From positions 7,192,001 to 7,256,000 of the forward strand of contig NZ_JADBEB010000001.1 of the NCBI RefSeq assembly GCF_014874095.1: 64,000 nt of DNA, in the 5' to 3' direction. Shown one piece after another: positions 8,321 to 18,090 of the stretch. Within the stretch, counting starts at the first letter, position 1, and each line of letters opens with the position of its first letter. The notes under the pieces are model-generated. The model was not told the origin of the DNA. It saw nothing but the letters and a program-made list of their open reading frames with translations, and did not search any database. The translations under genes were made by a program, and so were the position numbers. Source of the DNA: Plantactinospora soyae. GTDB lineage: Bacteria; Actinomycetota; Actinomycetes; Mycobacteriales; Micromonosporaceae.

Positions 8321-10867
8321 ATGCGTCGGTCCAGATCGGCACTTCTCGTTCTCGGGGCCACGGTGTTGATATTGGGTGCCTGGACGGCGGCGGTTCTGTT
8401 GAGTCCGGCATCCACAAGATCGTGGACATCGGTCGTACTCGCGATAAGCGTCGTCCTGACGATCGCCCAGGTGCTGGGCCGGCGGCGGGCGATCACAGCG
8501 GCGGTAGCCGGGTCGACAGGCCGCTACCCCCGAACCGCCACCCCGCAGCAGCCCGCTCGGGACTACGTCGTGCCCTTCGCGGCCCCGCCATCGGCGCTGA
8601 TCATCGGGCGGGACGAGGAACTCGACAGAATTCTGCGCTTTGTACGTCGGCGCGAGCCTCGCGGACCACGGGTGGTCGTCATCCACGGGCCGCCGGGAAT
8701 CGGGAAGACCGGCCTCGCGGTCAAGGCGGCACATCGGTGTGCGGACGACTTTGCCGACGGCGTGCTGTTCGCGTCGCTGGGTGGACCGGTGCTGGAGGCG
8801 GGCACCCTGGACGTGATCACCGAGGAGGTTCTCGCCGGTTTCATCGACTCGCTGCAGGGGCCCGACGAGTCGATTCCGGCCGGGCTCGGCGCGCGGCGCG
8901 ACCGCTTCCGGCAGCTGACCCACGACGTTCGCGGCCGGGTGCTGGTCGTCCTGGACGACGCACCTGACGACCCTGTCGGACTGCGGTCGTTGCTGCCGGC
9001 CGGAGACGACGCGGCGGTGTTGGTCACCGCTCGCGAGCCACTGTCGATTCCGGGCGCACTCACGGTCGAGCTCACCCCGTTGGCGGACCGGCACGCGATC
9101 AGCCTGTTGCGTCAGATCGTCGGCGCCGAGCGGATCGCTCAGGAGGAGGAGGCGGCCCAGGCCATCGCGCGACGGGCGGCCGGCTCGCCGCTGGCGCTGC
9201 AGATCGCCGCCGCCTCGCTGGTCAGCCGGCCGTACTGGACGCTGGCCGCGGCGGTGAAGAACATGGACCTGTTGGAGGAGCCCGCTCCGACGGCCAACGG
9301 ATCAGTGCCGGCAGGACGGTCGCTGGATCCGAGCTTCGCGATGCTCACCCAGGAGGAGCGGGCGGCGCTGACCGTGCTGGGGCTGCTGGAGTCGGCCACC
9401 TTCGCGCCCTGGGAACTCGCCGCGCTGCTCGGCAACGACGTGGAGACCGCCCAGCGGCTCAGCGACCGCCTCGTCCATGCCCGCCTGGTGGAACACATCA
9501 CCGATGACGCCACGGGTGTTGCCGTCTACCGGATGCTGGAGCATGTCCGCGACTACGTGCAGGCTCGACTGCGGGCACAGCCGATGGACGACGGCCGACT
9601 TGCCACCGCCCGGGTACGGCTGGACGAGTTGCGTACGGCACGGCGCAACCGCGACCTGCAGAGCATCCTCAACGACCACGTCTATCCGAATCTGGACATG
9701 GGACTACTGGGGTACGCGCTCAGCCACGCGCGCGACGCCCTCGCCCAGTCGCGGGAGAACATCGAGCAGGCGCGCCAGAACCTCGGACTCGCCCGCTGCG
9801 GTGCGACAGCCGACTCGGAGGGCGGATGGCCGGCGCAGCTTGCCGCGATCCGACTGTCCGAGGCGTACGAGGGGGAAGGGCTCGCCCTCGCGGCGCTGGC
9901 CGAGTTGCTGGCCGAACTCGGCGGGGTCGACGACGCATTCGAGATGGCAGCAAAGGCGCTGAGCACCGAGGCAGCGCAGGCAGCCCCGCGTGCGCTGAGG
10001 TGTCAGGGCAAGTTGCAGCGTCGGCAGCGTCGGCTCGACGAGGCGGAGAAGACGTTCAATCTGGCGATCGAAGGGGCCCGGACCATCCGCGACGGTGCCG
10101 AGGAGGGTCGCGTCTGGCGCGAGATGGCGATTCTGTGGGCGTGCCGGGGATATACCGAGGAGGGTCTGGCGGCAGTGGACCAGGCCATGGGGCTGGACCT
10201 GCGGGAGGATGCCGCCGCCCGGTTGCTGCCAAGCCTTCTCGTCTCCCGGGCGGTGGTGCTGCTCGACGCCGCGGACCGCAGCACCGGGTCCGGACGCGCC
10301 GGCCTACTCGCCCGAGCCGACGACTCGCTGTGTGAGGCGAGGCGGACGGCCGACGTCCAGGGGCAACGGCTCTGGCGGGCATGGATCGACTACGAGCGGG
10401 CCCGTACGGCACATCGGTCCGGCCACTTCGATCACGGCCGCCGGCTGGCGTTCCGGGCGATGGAAGAGTTCACCCAGATGCGGCATCGATACGGCACCGC
10501 GCGCTGCCGGCTGGAGGTCGGGCGCATCTATCTCGATCAGCAGCGTCCGCAGGAGGCCCTGCCGGTGCTCGAGGAGGCGAGGCTGACGCTGTCCACCTGC
10601 GGTGGCCGGTGGATCGAGGCCCAGACGGCGGTGGTTCTCGCCGAGGCCCAGGAACAGGTCGGCCGGGTGGGCGAGGCGATGCGGGAGTTGGCCCTGGCGA
10701 TCGGCCACTACCAGGAACTGGGCGACCGCGCGGGTCTTGTCACGGCGAACCGAGCGCTGGACCGGCTGCGGGACTCGGTGCCGCGGCAGCGTGCCGGGCG
10801 ACGAGGGGTACAGGTCGGATCCGGCCGGTTGCTGCCGTCGCGGGCCTGGCCGAGCCGGGTGTCGTGA
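8321..10867 (+). CDS. Membrane-anchored STAND NTPase (NB-ARC) with TPR repeats, first of a pair
   Basis: 848 residues; ATG 8321 chosen because GGGAG lies six bases upstream. The N-terminus has two hydrophobic helices (about 6-28 and 36-54), so the protein is probably membrane-tethered with the NTPase in the cytoplasm. The NB-ARC core has a P-loop (HGPPGIGKTGLA, about residue 125), Walker B (RVLVVLDDAPDD) and a GSPLAL block (about 290). A winged-helix-like region precedes Ala/Leu-rich helical TPR repeats (about 500-800). No effector domain or DNA-binding domain is visible. Its stop codon shares one base with the start of a second protein of the same plan, so the two are co-translated. STAND proteins switch on ligand binding by oligomerising; the signal here is unknown. 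Confidence 0.87.
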   Translation: MRRSRSALLVLGATVLILGAWTAAVLLSPASTRSWTSVVLAISVVLTIAQVLGRRRAITAAVAGSTGRYPRTATPQQPARDYVVPFAAPPSALIIGRDEELDRILRFVRRREPRGPRVVVIHGPPGIGKTGLAVKAAHRCADDFADGVLFASLGGPVLEAGTLDVITEEVLAGFIDSLQGPDESIPAGLGARRDRFRQLTHDVRGRVLVVLDDAPDDPVGLRSLLPAGDDAAVLVTAREPLSIPGALTVELTPLADRHAISLLRQIVGAERIAQEEEAAQAIARRAAGSPLALQIAAASLVSRPYWTLAAAVKNMDLLEEPAPTANGSVPAGRSLDPSFAMLTQEERAALTVLGLLESATFAPWELAALLGNDVETAQRLSDRLVHARLVEHITDDATGVAVYRMLEHVRDYVQARLRAQPMDDGRLATARVRLDELRTARRNRDLQSILNDHVYPNLDMGLLGYALSHARDALAQSRENIEQARQNLGLARCGATADSEGGWPAQLAAIRLSEAYEGEGLALAALAELLAELGGVDDAFEMAAKALSTEAAQAAPRALRCQGKLQRRQRRLDEAEKTFNLAIEGARTIRDGAEEGRVWREMAILWACRGYTEEGLAAVDQAMGLDLREDAAARLLPSLLVSRAVVLLDAADRSTGSGRAGLLARADDSLCEARRTADVQGQRLWRAWIDYERARTAHRSGHFDHGRRLAFRAMEEFTQMRHRYGTARCRLEVGRIYLDQQRPQEALPVLEEARLTLSTCGGRWIEAQTAVVLAEAQEQVGRVGEAMRELALAIGHYQELGDRAGLVTANRALDRLRDSVPRQRAGRRGVQVGSGRLLPSRAWPSRVS

Positions 10868-13836
10868 TGTCGGTACGCCGCCGGGTGCCCGTGGCCCTTC
10901 GTCCCGTCGGCAGATGGTGGTCCCGCAACCACGTCCGGATCGCGGCGTGCATGACGGGCACGGCGGGCTTCGCCGGAACGCTGTTCGGCAATGACGACGT
11001 CACGGTCGCCGGGGTCGTGATGGCGGTTCTGATCGGCGTCTGTACCGGCGCGCCCGTCGCGCTGATGGAGCGCACGATCCGGGCAACCATCGGAGAGCGC
11101 GCTTCCCGGTCGTCGACGCGTATCGGCCCCCGGTTGCCGACCGCGCGGGAACTGCTGGCGGCACCGCCGCCGGAGAGCCTGAGCACCTTTCGAGGTCGGT
11201 CACCCGAAATCCGAGCGCTGATGGATCTGCACGGGCAGGAACGCCGGTCTCGAGAACGTGATCCTCAACAGGCGGCCGGTCCGGTGCTGTTGCGGATCCA
11301 CGGGCAGCCCGGGGTGGGCAAGACCGTACTGGCCCAGGAGCTCGCCCGTCACCTCGCACCCGAGTACCCCGACGGAGTCATCTCGGCCAACTTCGGCACC
11401 GCGGGCGACTCCCGACCACCAGCGGAGATCCTCAAGGAACTCCTGCTGCAACTGGGCCTGCAGGAGAGCGACATGCCGGCCGACACGACCGACCGGGCGG
11501 GCTTCCTCCGCTCGGTGACCGTCGGCAAGCGGATCCTGTTCATCTTCGACGCCGCGCGGCATCACGACCAGGTGCTACAGGTGCTGCCGACAGAGCCGGG
11601 CTGCGCGGTGGTCGTGACCAGTCGCCGGGATCTCGGCCCCGGTCTCAACATCTCCTCGTCCTCGGCTCCCCCGCTGGAGGTTCCGTCGCTCGAGGACGCC
11701 TTGGAGATCCTTGCCGCAGTCACCCGTACCGGCTGGGAAACCCAGGCCGAGCAGGCGATCGAAGTCGTCGAGTTGTGCGGCCGGCTACCCCTGGCGATCC
11801 GGTCGGCCGCCGAGCGGGTCGCGCTGGACGGGACTGACCTGCGGCACGTGGTCGACCTGCTCCGGCCGCCGAAGACGAGGCTGGGCTGGTTGGAACAGGG
11901 AGGTCACGGCGTACGGGAGCGGCTACTGTCCGAGTACCAACGGCTCGTACCGAGTCAGCAGCGGGCGTTGTGCCTGTTGACGCTGGTGGAGTCCCCGACC
12001 TTCGTGCCCTGGGTCCTCCGGCCCCTCCTCGATGTGCGGCCCGACGAGGCGGAGAACATCATGGCGTCGCTGGGCGCCGCACAGCTGCTGGAGAACGCGA
12101 AGCACGACCAGGCGACCGGCGTCGCCCGTTACGGGTTCAACCCGTTGGTCCGGCTGTTCGCCAAGGCGATGTTGTCCGAGCACGCGGTGAGCATCGCCGC
12201 GGCCCGGAACCGGCTCGAGGACGCCTACCTGGAACTGGTCGACGACGTGCTCACCGAGTTCGACGAAGGGTACGTCAGCACCCGTACCCGGCACTGGATC
12301 TCGGCCAACTCCCGGGCGCCGGGCCGCGTCGCGGCGCTGCCCGACTTCGGCGTACGGGCGGAGTACCACAACCTGGTCCGGCTGGTGAGCGCCGCGCGGG
12401 AGCAGGGGGAGGCGGGGATGTCGTGGCGGATCGCCGCCAGACTGCAGGGCTGCGTACCAGAGCGGGCGGCGCTCAGACAGAATCTCGACGCGTTCGACAG
12501 CGCCGTCGCGGCGGCCAGGACGGACAACTCGGCGCTGGGTGAGGTCGACGTCTGCCTCGCCAAGGGCGCGTTCCTCGTCGCCCTGGAACGGTACTCCGAG
12601 GCCATCGAGATACTGACCGAGGCCGGTACGCATGCGGAGGAGGTACAGAAGGCTGCGGGTACGCAGACAGGCCAGCCCGACGGCCAGGCCCGAGAGGCGG
12701 CCGTACGGCGGGTCGCCGCGGCGGCGGTACGGCGGGCCCGGATCCAGCGCAAGATCGCCGAGGCGTACCTCCAGATGGGCGCGTACCGGGAAGCCAGCGT
12801 TGCCCTGGAGAGCGCGGCTGAGCTGGCCGAGCGGGCGGCCAGCGGCGAGGAGGAACAACTGGTCGCGTTGCTGCGGGCCGAGACTCACCGGGTGACGAGT
12901 CCGCATCCGACCAGCGCCGACATCCTGGAGGGGCGGCTGCACGATCCGGTGTACTTCCGCGCGCATCTCGGGCTCTCGGAGGCGGCCCGGCGGCGCGAGC
13001 ACTGGCGTACCAGCGAAGAGCATCTCCTCACCGCGGAACAGCACAGCAGTGGCGATGCCAGGCGAACCGCCGCCGTCTGTTACCGACTCGCCCGGCTCTA
13101 TATCGAACGCTGGCGGCACGAGGCAGGAGACCTGGGGGTACCGCTGCCGTCCACCCCGGGCACGAACGACACGGCGCCGGATCCGTCCCGGACGGCCTTG
13201 GCCGATCTGCCGAAGATGGCTGTCCGGCGGGCTGCCGAGGCTGCGGTCGCGTTCGCGCGGATGGGGAACGACATCGGTCTCGCCCGTGCCCGCTGTCAGG
13301 AGGTGCGCGCCCTGATCATCGCCGGGCACCTCGGCGAGGCCGAACGGCTCAGCCAGGACGTCTGGCAGTCCGTCATGATGTTGGATGCCTCCGCCGGCCC
13401 GGCCTGGTCGGCCCTCCTGGCGCGCTTTGCCCGCAGCTCCGGCGAGCTCCTGCTGCACCGTGGCGACATCGGCGCGGCATGGCGCACCCTGGTCCGTGCC
13501 GCCAAGCTGTACGCGACCAACGACGACTGGGCCTGTCACGCCGAGATCTGGCGGCTGCTGCGCATCGTCGAATGCCGTTACCCCTTCCCCGAGAGCACGG
13601 CATTGGTCGGGCTGGACCAGACTCTCGAGGACGCCGTGACGGCTACCGTTCGGCCGACGTTGTGGAGCGGCGAGCGGGCACCACTGTCATCCCTCGTACC
13701 GCTGGCGCGAGACGGACGGACGGAGTCCAGGTCGCAGGCTCGTGCCGAGCCGTCTGCCGGCGAGCCGGCTGTCGACCGTACGGGCAGTCCGGCCAGCGAA
13801 GGCGATCCCTGGTCCCGCCGTACGATCGCCGGCTGA
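10867..13836 (+). CDS. Membrane-anchored STAND NTPase (NB-ARC) with TPR repeats, second of a pair
   Basis: 989 residues from ATG 10867 (GTG 10864 also possible); the start overlaps the preceding stop (TGATG). Two hydrophobic segments near the N-terminus (about 23-40 and 42-65) suggest membrane anchoring. The NTPase shows LLRIHGQPGVGKTVLAQELA (P-loop, about residue 140), Walker B RILFIFDAARHHDQ and a GRLPLAIRSAAERVA block. It continues into a long helical TPR region (about 500-930) ending in a polar tail. It resembles the upstream protein in order of parts but is clearly diverged. Likely partners or subunits of one signalling complex. Family function beyond NTP-switching cannot be read from the sequence. 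Confidence 0.87.
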   Translation: MSVRRRVPVALRPVGRWWSRNHVRIAACMTGTAGFAGTLFGNDDVTVAGVVMAVLIGVCTGAPVALMERTIRATIGERASRSSTRIGPRLPTARELLAAPPPESLSTFRGRSPEIRALMDLHGQERRSRERDPQQAAGPVLLRIHGQPGVGKTVLAQELARHLAPEYPDGVISANFGTAGDSRPPAEILKELLLQLGLQESDMPADTTDRAGFLRSVTVGKRILFIFDAARHHDQVLQVLPTEPGCAVVVTSRRDLGPGLNISSSSAPPLEVPSLEDALEILAAVTRTGWETQAEQAIEVVELCGRLPLAIRSAAERVALDGTDLRHVVDLLRPPKTRLGWLEQGGHGVRERLLSEYQRLVPSQQRALCLLTLVESPTFVPWVLRPLLDVRPDEAENIMASLGAAQLLENAKHDQATGVARYGFNPLVRLFAKAMLSEHAVSIAAARNRLEDAYLELVDDVLTEFDEGYVSTRTRHWISANSRAPGRVAALPDFGVRAEYHNLVRLVSAAREQGEAGMSWRIAARLQGCVPERAALRQNLDAFDSAVAAARTDNSALGEVDVCLAKGAFLVALERYSEAIEILTEAGTHAEEVQKAAGTQTGQPDGQAREAAVRRVAAAAVRRARIQRKIAEAYLQMGAYREASVALESAAELAERAASGEEEQLVALLRAETHRVTSPHPTSADILEGRLHDPVYFRAHLGLSEAARRREHWRTSEEHLLTAEQHSSGDARRTAAVCYRLARLYIERWRHEAGDLGVPLPSTPGTNDTAPDPSRTALADLPKMAVRRAAEAAVAFARMGNDIGLARARCQEVRALIIAGHLGEAERLSQDVWQSVMMLDASAGPAWSALLARFARSSGELLLHRGDIGAAWRTLVRAAKLYATNDDWACHAEIWRLLRIVECRYPFPESTALVGLDQTLEDAVTATVRPTLWSGERAPLSSLVPLARDGRTESRSQARAEPSAGEPAVDRTGSPASEGDPWSRRTIAG

Positions 13837-13971
13837 CTAGGTATGCCTAGACGGCCCGCGCGCTCCGCTAAACCCGGCTGACCAGTAAAGATAGGTAAGC
13901 GCTTCCGATGTGGCAGCACCCTCGTCAACCGACGATTGATCCATCAGCGGTTGACAACGAGGAGGCAGGCC

Positions 13972-14166
13972 ATGTTCATACATCCGGACACCTTTCTGGT
14001 TCTGGCGAACGATCGTCGCCGTGAATTGATCGCCGAGGCCGACGAGGTGCGCCTGCTCACCAGCGCCCACCGGGCCCGCCGGGCCCGTAAAGCCCTGGCC
14101 GTCGGCGCACAGCCCACCGGTACCCTGGCGTCGTGCGAACCATCCGCGGCGGTGCCAGCCCGATGA
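13972..14166 (+). CDS. Small basic protein preceding a LuxR-type regulator
   Basis: 64 residues from ATG 13972, with GAGGAGG seven bases upstream. The N-terminal half (MFIHPDTFLVLANDRRRELI then AEADEVRLL) resembles the short proteins often found as companion genes in actinomycetes, with a hydrophobic start and an Arg/Glu amphipathic helix. The C-terminal part is less conserved-looking. The stop overlaps the ATG of the LuxR-type regulator (ATGA), so the pair is translationally coupled. Function unknown; it may be mainly a translational leader or a small partner of the regulator. Confidence 0.65.
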   Translation: MFIHPDTFLVLANDRRRELIAEADEVRLLTSAHRARRARKALAVGAQPTGTLASCEPSAAVPAR

Positions 14167-16871
14167 TGATCGGGCGGGAGAGCGAGCTGCGCCGGTTGAC
14201 GCAGCTCGCTTCGGCGCGTGAGTCGGCGGTCGCGATCATCGCGGGCGAGCCGGGCATCGGAAAGACCCGGCTGGTCCACGAACTGCTGACAACCGTGCCG
14301 GCGGAGACCGTGGTGCTGGTCGGGCAGGCGGAACCCGGCTCGCTGTCCCGGCCGTACGAGGTGCTCCTGGACGCCATCGACGGCCGGCCAGAGGTCGACG
14401 AGGAGCAGCTTGCGGCCCTCGCGGACCCACGGCGCAGCCCGGTCGAGCGCCTGCACACCGGCCTCGCCATCCTGGCCGACCTGATCGGCGACTCCCCTGC
14501 CGTCATCGTCTTCGAGGATCTGCACTGGGCCGACTCGGAGAGCGCGGCACTGTTCGAGCGGATCGCCGACCAGCGCGGGCCGCGGCTGCTCGTCGGAACG
14601 TACCGGCCGGACGAGGTGACCCGCCGCCAACCGGTGGCCGGCCTGCTGGTCCGGATGGAACGCCGGCACACCGTCACCCACGTACGCCTGGATCGGCTCA
14701 CCCCCGCGCAGACCGCGGCGTTGCTGGCGGCGGCCACCGGCGCCCCGGCACCGATGCGTGCCGTGACGGCGCTGCACCACCGCACCGGCGGCAACCCGTT
14801 CTTCCTGGAGGAGCTGCTGCGCGCGCTGCCCGGGTACGACCTCGAGGCGCTGGTCGAGCAACCGCTGCCGTGGAGCCTCGCCGACGTGCTACGCCGCCAG
14901 GTCGACGACCTCGACCCGGTCAGCCACCGCATCGTCGAGGCGGCCGCCGTGCTCGGCCACCGCATCCCGTTCGACCTGCTCGCCGACGTGACCGGTACGG
15001 CTGAGGACGAGCTCATCGCCGTGCTGCGCGACCTGGTCACCCGGGGCGTCCTGGTCGAGTCCGGCGACGACGAGTTCGCGTTCCGGCACGCGCTGGTACG
15101 CGAGGCGATCGCCGACCAGATGCTCGGCCGGCAGCGTCGCCGGCTGCACGAGGCGGCACTCGACGTACTCCTGAACGGTGGTGCCTCCGACCCAGCCATG
15201 GTGGCGCACCACGCCTGCGGCGCTGGCCGGTACGACGACATGATCGCCGCGGCCCGCCGTGGCACTGCGCTCTACCTCTCCCTCGGCTCCGCCTACCAGG
15301 CCCTGCAGCTGGCGGAGATGGGGCTCGACGAGGTGCCCGACGACACCGACCTGCTCGCCTCCGCCGCCCGAGCGGCGTGGCTGGCCGGACTGCTGGACGA
15401 CGCCCTCCGGTACGGCCGGCGCTGGCGTGACCTCGCCGGCACCACCACCGACCGGGCCGAGTCGCTGTACCTCCTGGTCCGCATCGCCTGGGAGTCCCGC
15501 GAGACCGACGAGATGCGCGCCCTGACGCACGACATCGGGACCCTGATCGCGCAACTCCCGCCCGGCGCCGACCAGGCACGGGCGATGACCGCGATCGCGC
15601 AGTCGGCGTACCTGCGTGGCGACCTCAACGCGGCGCTGCTCTGGTCCGACCGCGCGCTGGTGCTGGCGGACGAATTCGACCTGTCAGCCGTACGCCTGGC
15701 CGCGCTGTTCGAGAAGGGCTCGACGCTCAGCGCGCACCCGCAGACCGCCGCCGACGGCCGCAAGATCCTGTCCACCCTCGTGGACGAGGCCGAGGAGGCG
15801 GGCGAGTGGGTGCTGGCTGCCCGTGCCCTCAACATCCTGGTGCAGGGCGAGCCACCCACCTCGCCCGCCGAGTACGCCGCGACACTGGAACGGATGCGGG
15901 TCGACGCCGAGCGAGCCGGCTTCGAGTCACTCGCGGTGGCCACGTACTTCCAGGGCCGAGCCCGGCTCGCGTTGCGGGCCGGCGACCTGCGCGCCGCGAT
16001 CGGGGCGCTGGAGGAAGGGCGCGAGCAGGACCGCAGCTACCGGCGGCGGGGCCGCTGGGCCGACTATCACGGGGTCTTCCTCGCCGGGCTCCATCTGGAG
16101 GCCGGCGCGCTGGACCAGGTCGAGCAGCTCATCACCGACCTGGCAGCGCTGCCCGACAACCCGTCGACCATGATTCCCGGCCTCGCCTTCCACCTCGCCT
16201 GCCGTCGCGGCGACCTCCCGCACGCCGAAGCGAGCCTGGACGAACTCATCGCGGCGCTACCCGAGCAGACGTGGCGCAGCAATGACCAGGCCCACGACCT
16301 GATCTCCGCCGCGCTGGATATCGGCTTGCCGGCGCACCGGCTCGACCAGATGGCGACCGCGCTACTCGACACCGACGTGTGGGACGCGTACCGGACACTC
16401 GTCGACGCCCAGCTCGCGGAGGCGCGCGGCCAGCACGCCGAGGCTCTGGCCGGCTACCTGCCCATCGCCGAGGCCCACATCCTGGGGCCGGCGACCCGTG
16501 GCACCGTACGCGTGGGCGCCGCCCGCTGTCTGCTCGCGGACGACCGGCGCGAGGAGGCCAGCACGCAGGTGGAGGCAGCCGTACCCCTGCTGGCCAAGTG
16601 GCATGGCTGGCGGGTGGCCCAGCTCGCCCAGGTCCGCGCCCAGCTGGGCATGGCGCCGGTCGACGCGGCGCCCGCGCTCACCGGGCCGGCCGCCCTGACC
16701 CCCCGCGAGCGGGAAGTGGCAGTGCTGATCAGCGACGGGCTGACCAACACGGAGCTGGCCCGGCGGCTCTACATCTCACCGAAGACCGCCGCCGTGCACG
16801 TCTCGAACATCCTGCGGAAGCTGGGCGCCTCGTCCCGGACCGAGGTGGGCGACCTCGTCGGGCGGCACTGA
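14163..16871 (+). CDS. LuxR family STAND regulator (AAA ATPase - TPR - HTH)
   Basis: About 902 residues. ATG 14163 is chosen because it overlaps the previous stop as ATGA; GTG 14133 is an alternative. The MMIGRESELRRL start leads into an ATPase with P-loop GEPGIGKTRLVH (about residue 28) and Walker B AVIVFEDLHWADSES (about 115-128), typical of large MalT/LuxR-type (LAL) regulators. A long helical, TPR-like middle (about 400-800) senses ligand or partners. The C-terminal LuxR HTH (LTPREREVAVLISDGLTNTE then LARRLYISPKTAAVHVSNIL) binds DNA. No target is obvious, and the downstream gene faces the other way. Confidence 0.92.
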   Translation: MMIGRESELRRLTQLASARESAVAIIAGEPGIGKTRLVHELLTTVPAETVVLVGQAEPGSLSRPYEVLLDAIDGRPEVDEEQLAALADPRRSPVERLHTGLAILADLIGDSPAVIVFEDLHWADSESAALFERIADQRGPRLLVGTYRPDEVTRRQPVAGLLVRMERRHTVTHVRLDRLTPAQTAALLAAATGAPAPMRAVTALHHRTGGNPFFLEELLRALPGYDLEALVEQPLPWSLADVLRRQVDDLDPVSHRIVEAAAVLGHRIPFDLLADVTGTAEDELIAVLRDLVTRGVLVESGDDEFAFRHALVREAIADQMLGRQRRRLHEAALDVLLNGGASDPAMVAHHACGAGRYDDMIAAARRGTALYLSLGSAYQALQLAEMGLDEVPDDTDLLASAARAAWLAGLLDDALRYGRRWRDLAGTTTDRAESLYLLVRIAWESRETDEMRALTHDIGTLIAQLPPGADQARAMTAIAQSAYLRGDLNAALLWSDRALVLADEFDLSAVRLAALFEKGSTLSAHPQTAADGRKILSTLVDEAEEAGEWVLAARALNILVQGEPPTSPAEYAATLERMRVDAERAGFESLAVATYFQGRARLALRAGDLRAAIGALEEGREQDRSYRRRGRWADYHGVFLAGLHLEAGALDQVEQLITDLAALPDNPSTMIPGLAFHLACRRGDLPHAEASLDELIAALPEQTWRSNDQAHDLISAALDIGLPAHRLDQMATALLDTDVWDAYRTLVDAQLAEARGQHAEALAGYLPIAEAHILGPATRGTVRVGAARCLLADDRREEASTQVEAAVPLLAKWHGWRVAQLAQVRAQLGMAPVDAAPALTGPAALTPREREVAVLISDGLTNTELARRLYISPKTAAVHVSNILRKLGASSRTEVGDLVGRH

Positions 16872-17059
16872 CCGGCACCGCCGGTTCCCGATCCGCTCTG
16901 GTTTCCGATCCGCGCGCCGGCGCCGCAGCCGCGACAGCCGGCAGCGTGGGTGGTACCCGATCCGGATCCAGACGGGCGGGAACGGGGGGGTTGTCGCTGC
17001 GTAACCGGTCAGGCTGACGTCGTCCGTCCGCGCCACCTCGTCGTGTTCCTCGGCCGAGC

Positions 17060-17950
17060 TCAGTGGCCGTTGGTCCCGGAACCGCGCGGCGTGCGCTGCG
17101 CCCCGGCCGGGTCAGGCCCGCCGCCGGTACCGTGGCGGCGGGGCAGCGGCAGCCCGATCGGGTTGCTCGGGGGCAGTACGGAGCGGCAGGCGTCGGTGAT
17201 CGGGGCCAGCAGCACGACGGCACGCTCCGGATCGACGCCGGTCCAGGCCGCTGCGGCGAGGTCGTCGGTGACGTCCTCGATCCGCTCGTAGGCGGCGACG
17301 CCGGTGGCCGTCGGTGTGCCGTCCTCGTCAAGCCACCCGCGTTCGAAGAGCCGTCGGGCCGCGGCGTCCCACTCACCGTCGGACCAGCCCCGATTCGATT
17401 GCAGGACCTCGCGGCCGAGGTCCGTTGCGGCCCGCCAGACCAGCGGCTCGCAACCACCCAGCCCGGCCGCGAGCAGCGCGGCGACGTGCCCGTCCCCCCG
17501 ATGCTCGCGCAGCGCGGTGGCAGCCTGCCACAGCCGAGCCAGCGGGTCCCCCGGTACCGGCAGCGCCGCGTTGGCGGCACCGAGCGCCCGACCGGCCGGG
17601 TCGAGACGGCCGACCGCTTCGGTCAGCAGATCGGCGGCCGCCTCGACGGTGCCGGCCGGGATGCCGGCGGTGAGCCGGGCCAGCGCGTCCGTCGCCCCGG
17701 CCAGCCGCGCGGCGAGCGTTTCCGCCGGGGTCGCCCGCTCCCAGACATCGGGCAGGGCACGGACCACCATGGCGGGCGCGAAGTTGAAGAAGACGGCGAC
17801 GACCGGCGCCGCCCCGACCGGCCCGAGCGGTGCCGCGCGGCCGGCGAAGTACCCCCGCCAGTAGCCGCGTAACCCCGCCGCCTCGTACGCCTGCCGCGCC
17901 TCCGCCGCGAAGTACGTGACGGCGTGCACAGGTTCGTAAAGTGTCCACAT
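17060..17950 (-). CDS. SCO6745-type hypothetical protein
   Basis: About 296 residues from ATG 17950 (GTG 17968 possible). The start WTLYEPVHAVTYFAAEARQA and the block VAVFFNFAPAMVVRALPDVW are hallmarks of the actinobacterial family named after SCO6745, which is mostly helical with a winged-helix-like C-terminal part. Visible features supporting this are GGCEPLVWRAATDLGREVLQ and WSDGEWDAAARRLFERGWLD. No catalytic or binding residues are established for the family. Convergent with the LuxR-type regulator on its 3' side. The C-terminal tail is Gly/Pro/Arg-rich. Confidence 0.75.
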   Translation of the reverse strand: MWTLYEPVHAVTYFAAEARQAYEAAGLRGYWRGYFAGRAAPLGPVGAAPVVAVFFNFAPAMVVRALPDVWERATPAETLAARLAGATDALARLTAGIPAGTVEAAADLLTEAVGRLDPAGRALGAANAALPVPGDPLARLWQAATALREHRGDGHVAALLAAGLGGCEPLVWRAATDLGREVLQSNRGWSDGEWDAAARRLFERGWLDEDGTPTATGVAAYERIEDVTDDLAAAAWTGVDPERAVVLLAPITDACRSVLPPSNPIGLPLPRRHGTGGGPDPAGAQRTPRGSGTNGH

Positions 17951-18090
17951 CCGCCGTACGGTCCTCACACCACCAGCATCCCATCCCGCGTACCCGCTTC
18001 TTTCAGAGGCTGCGGGCGTTGATGTCGCCGTCGGGGTGGTACGCCACCACGAAGCCACTGGCCGGCGACGTCCTGAGGGTGCGACAACGG

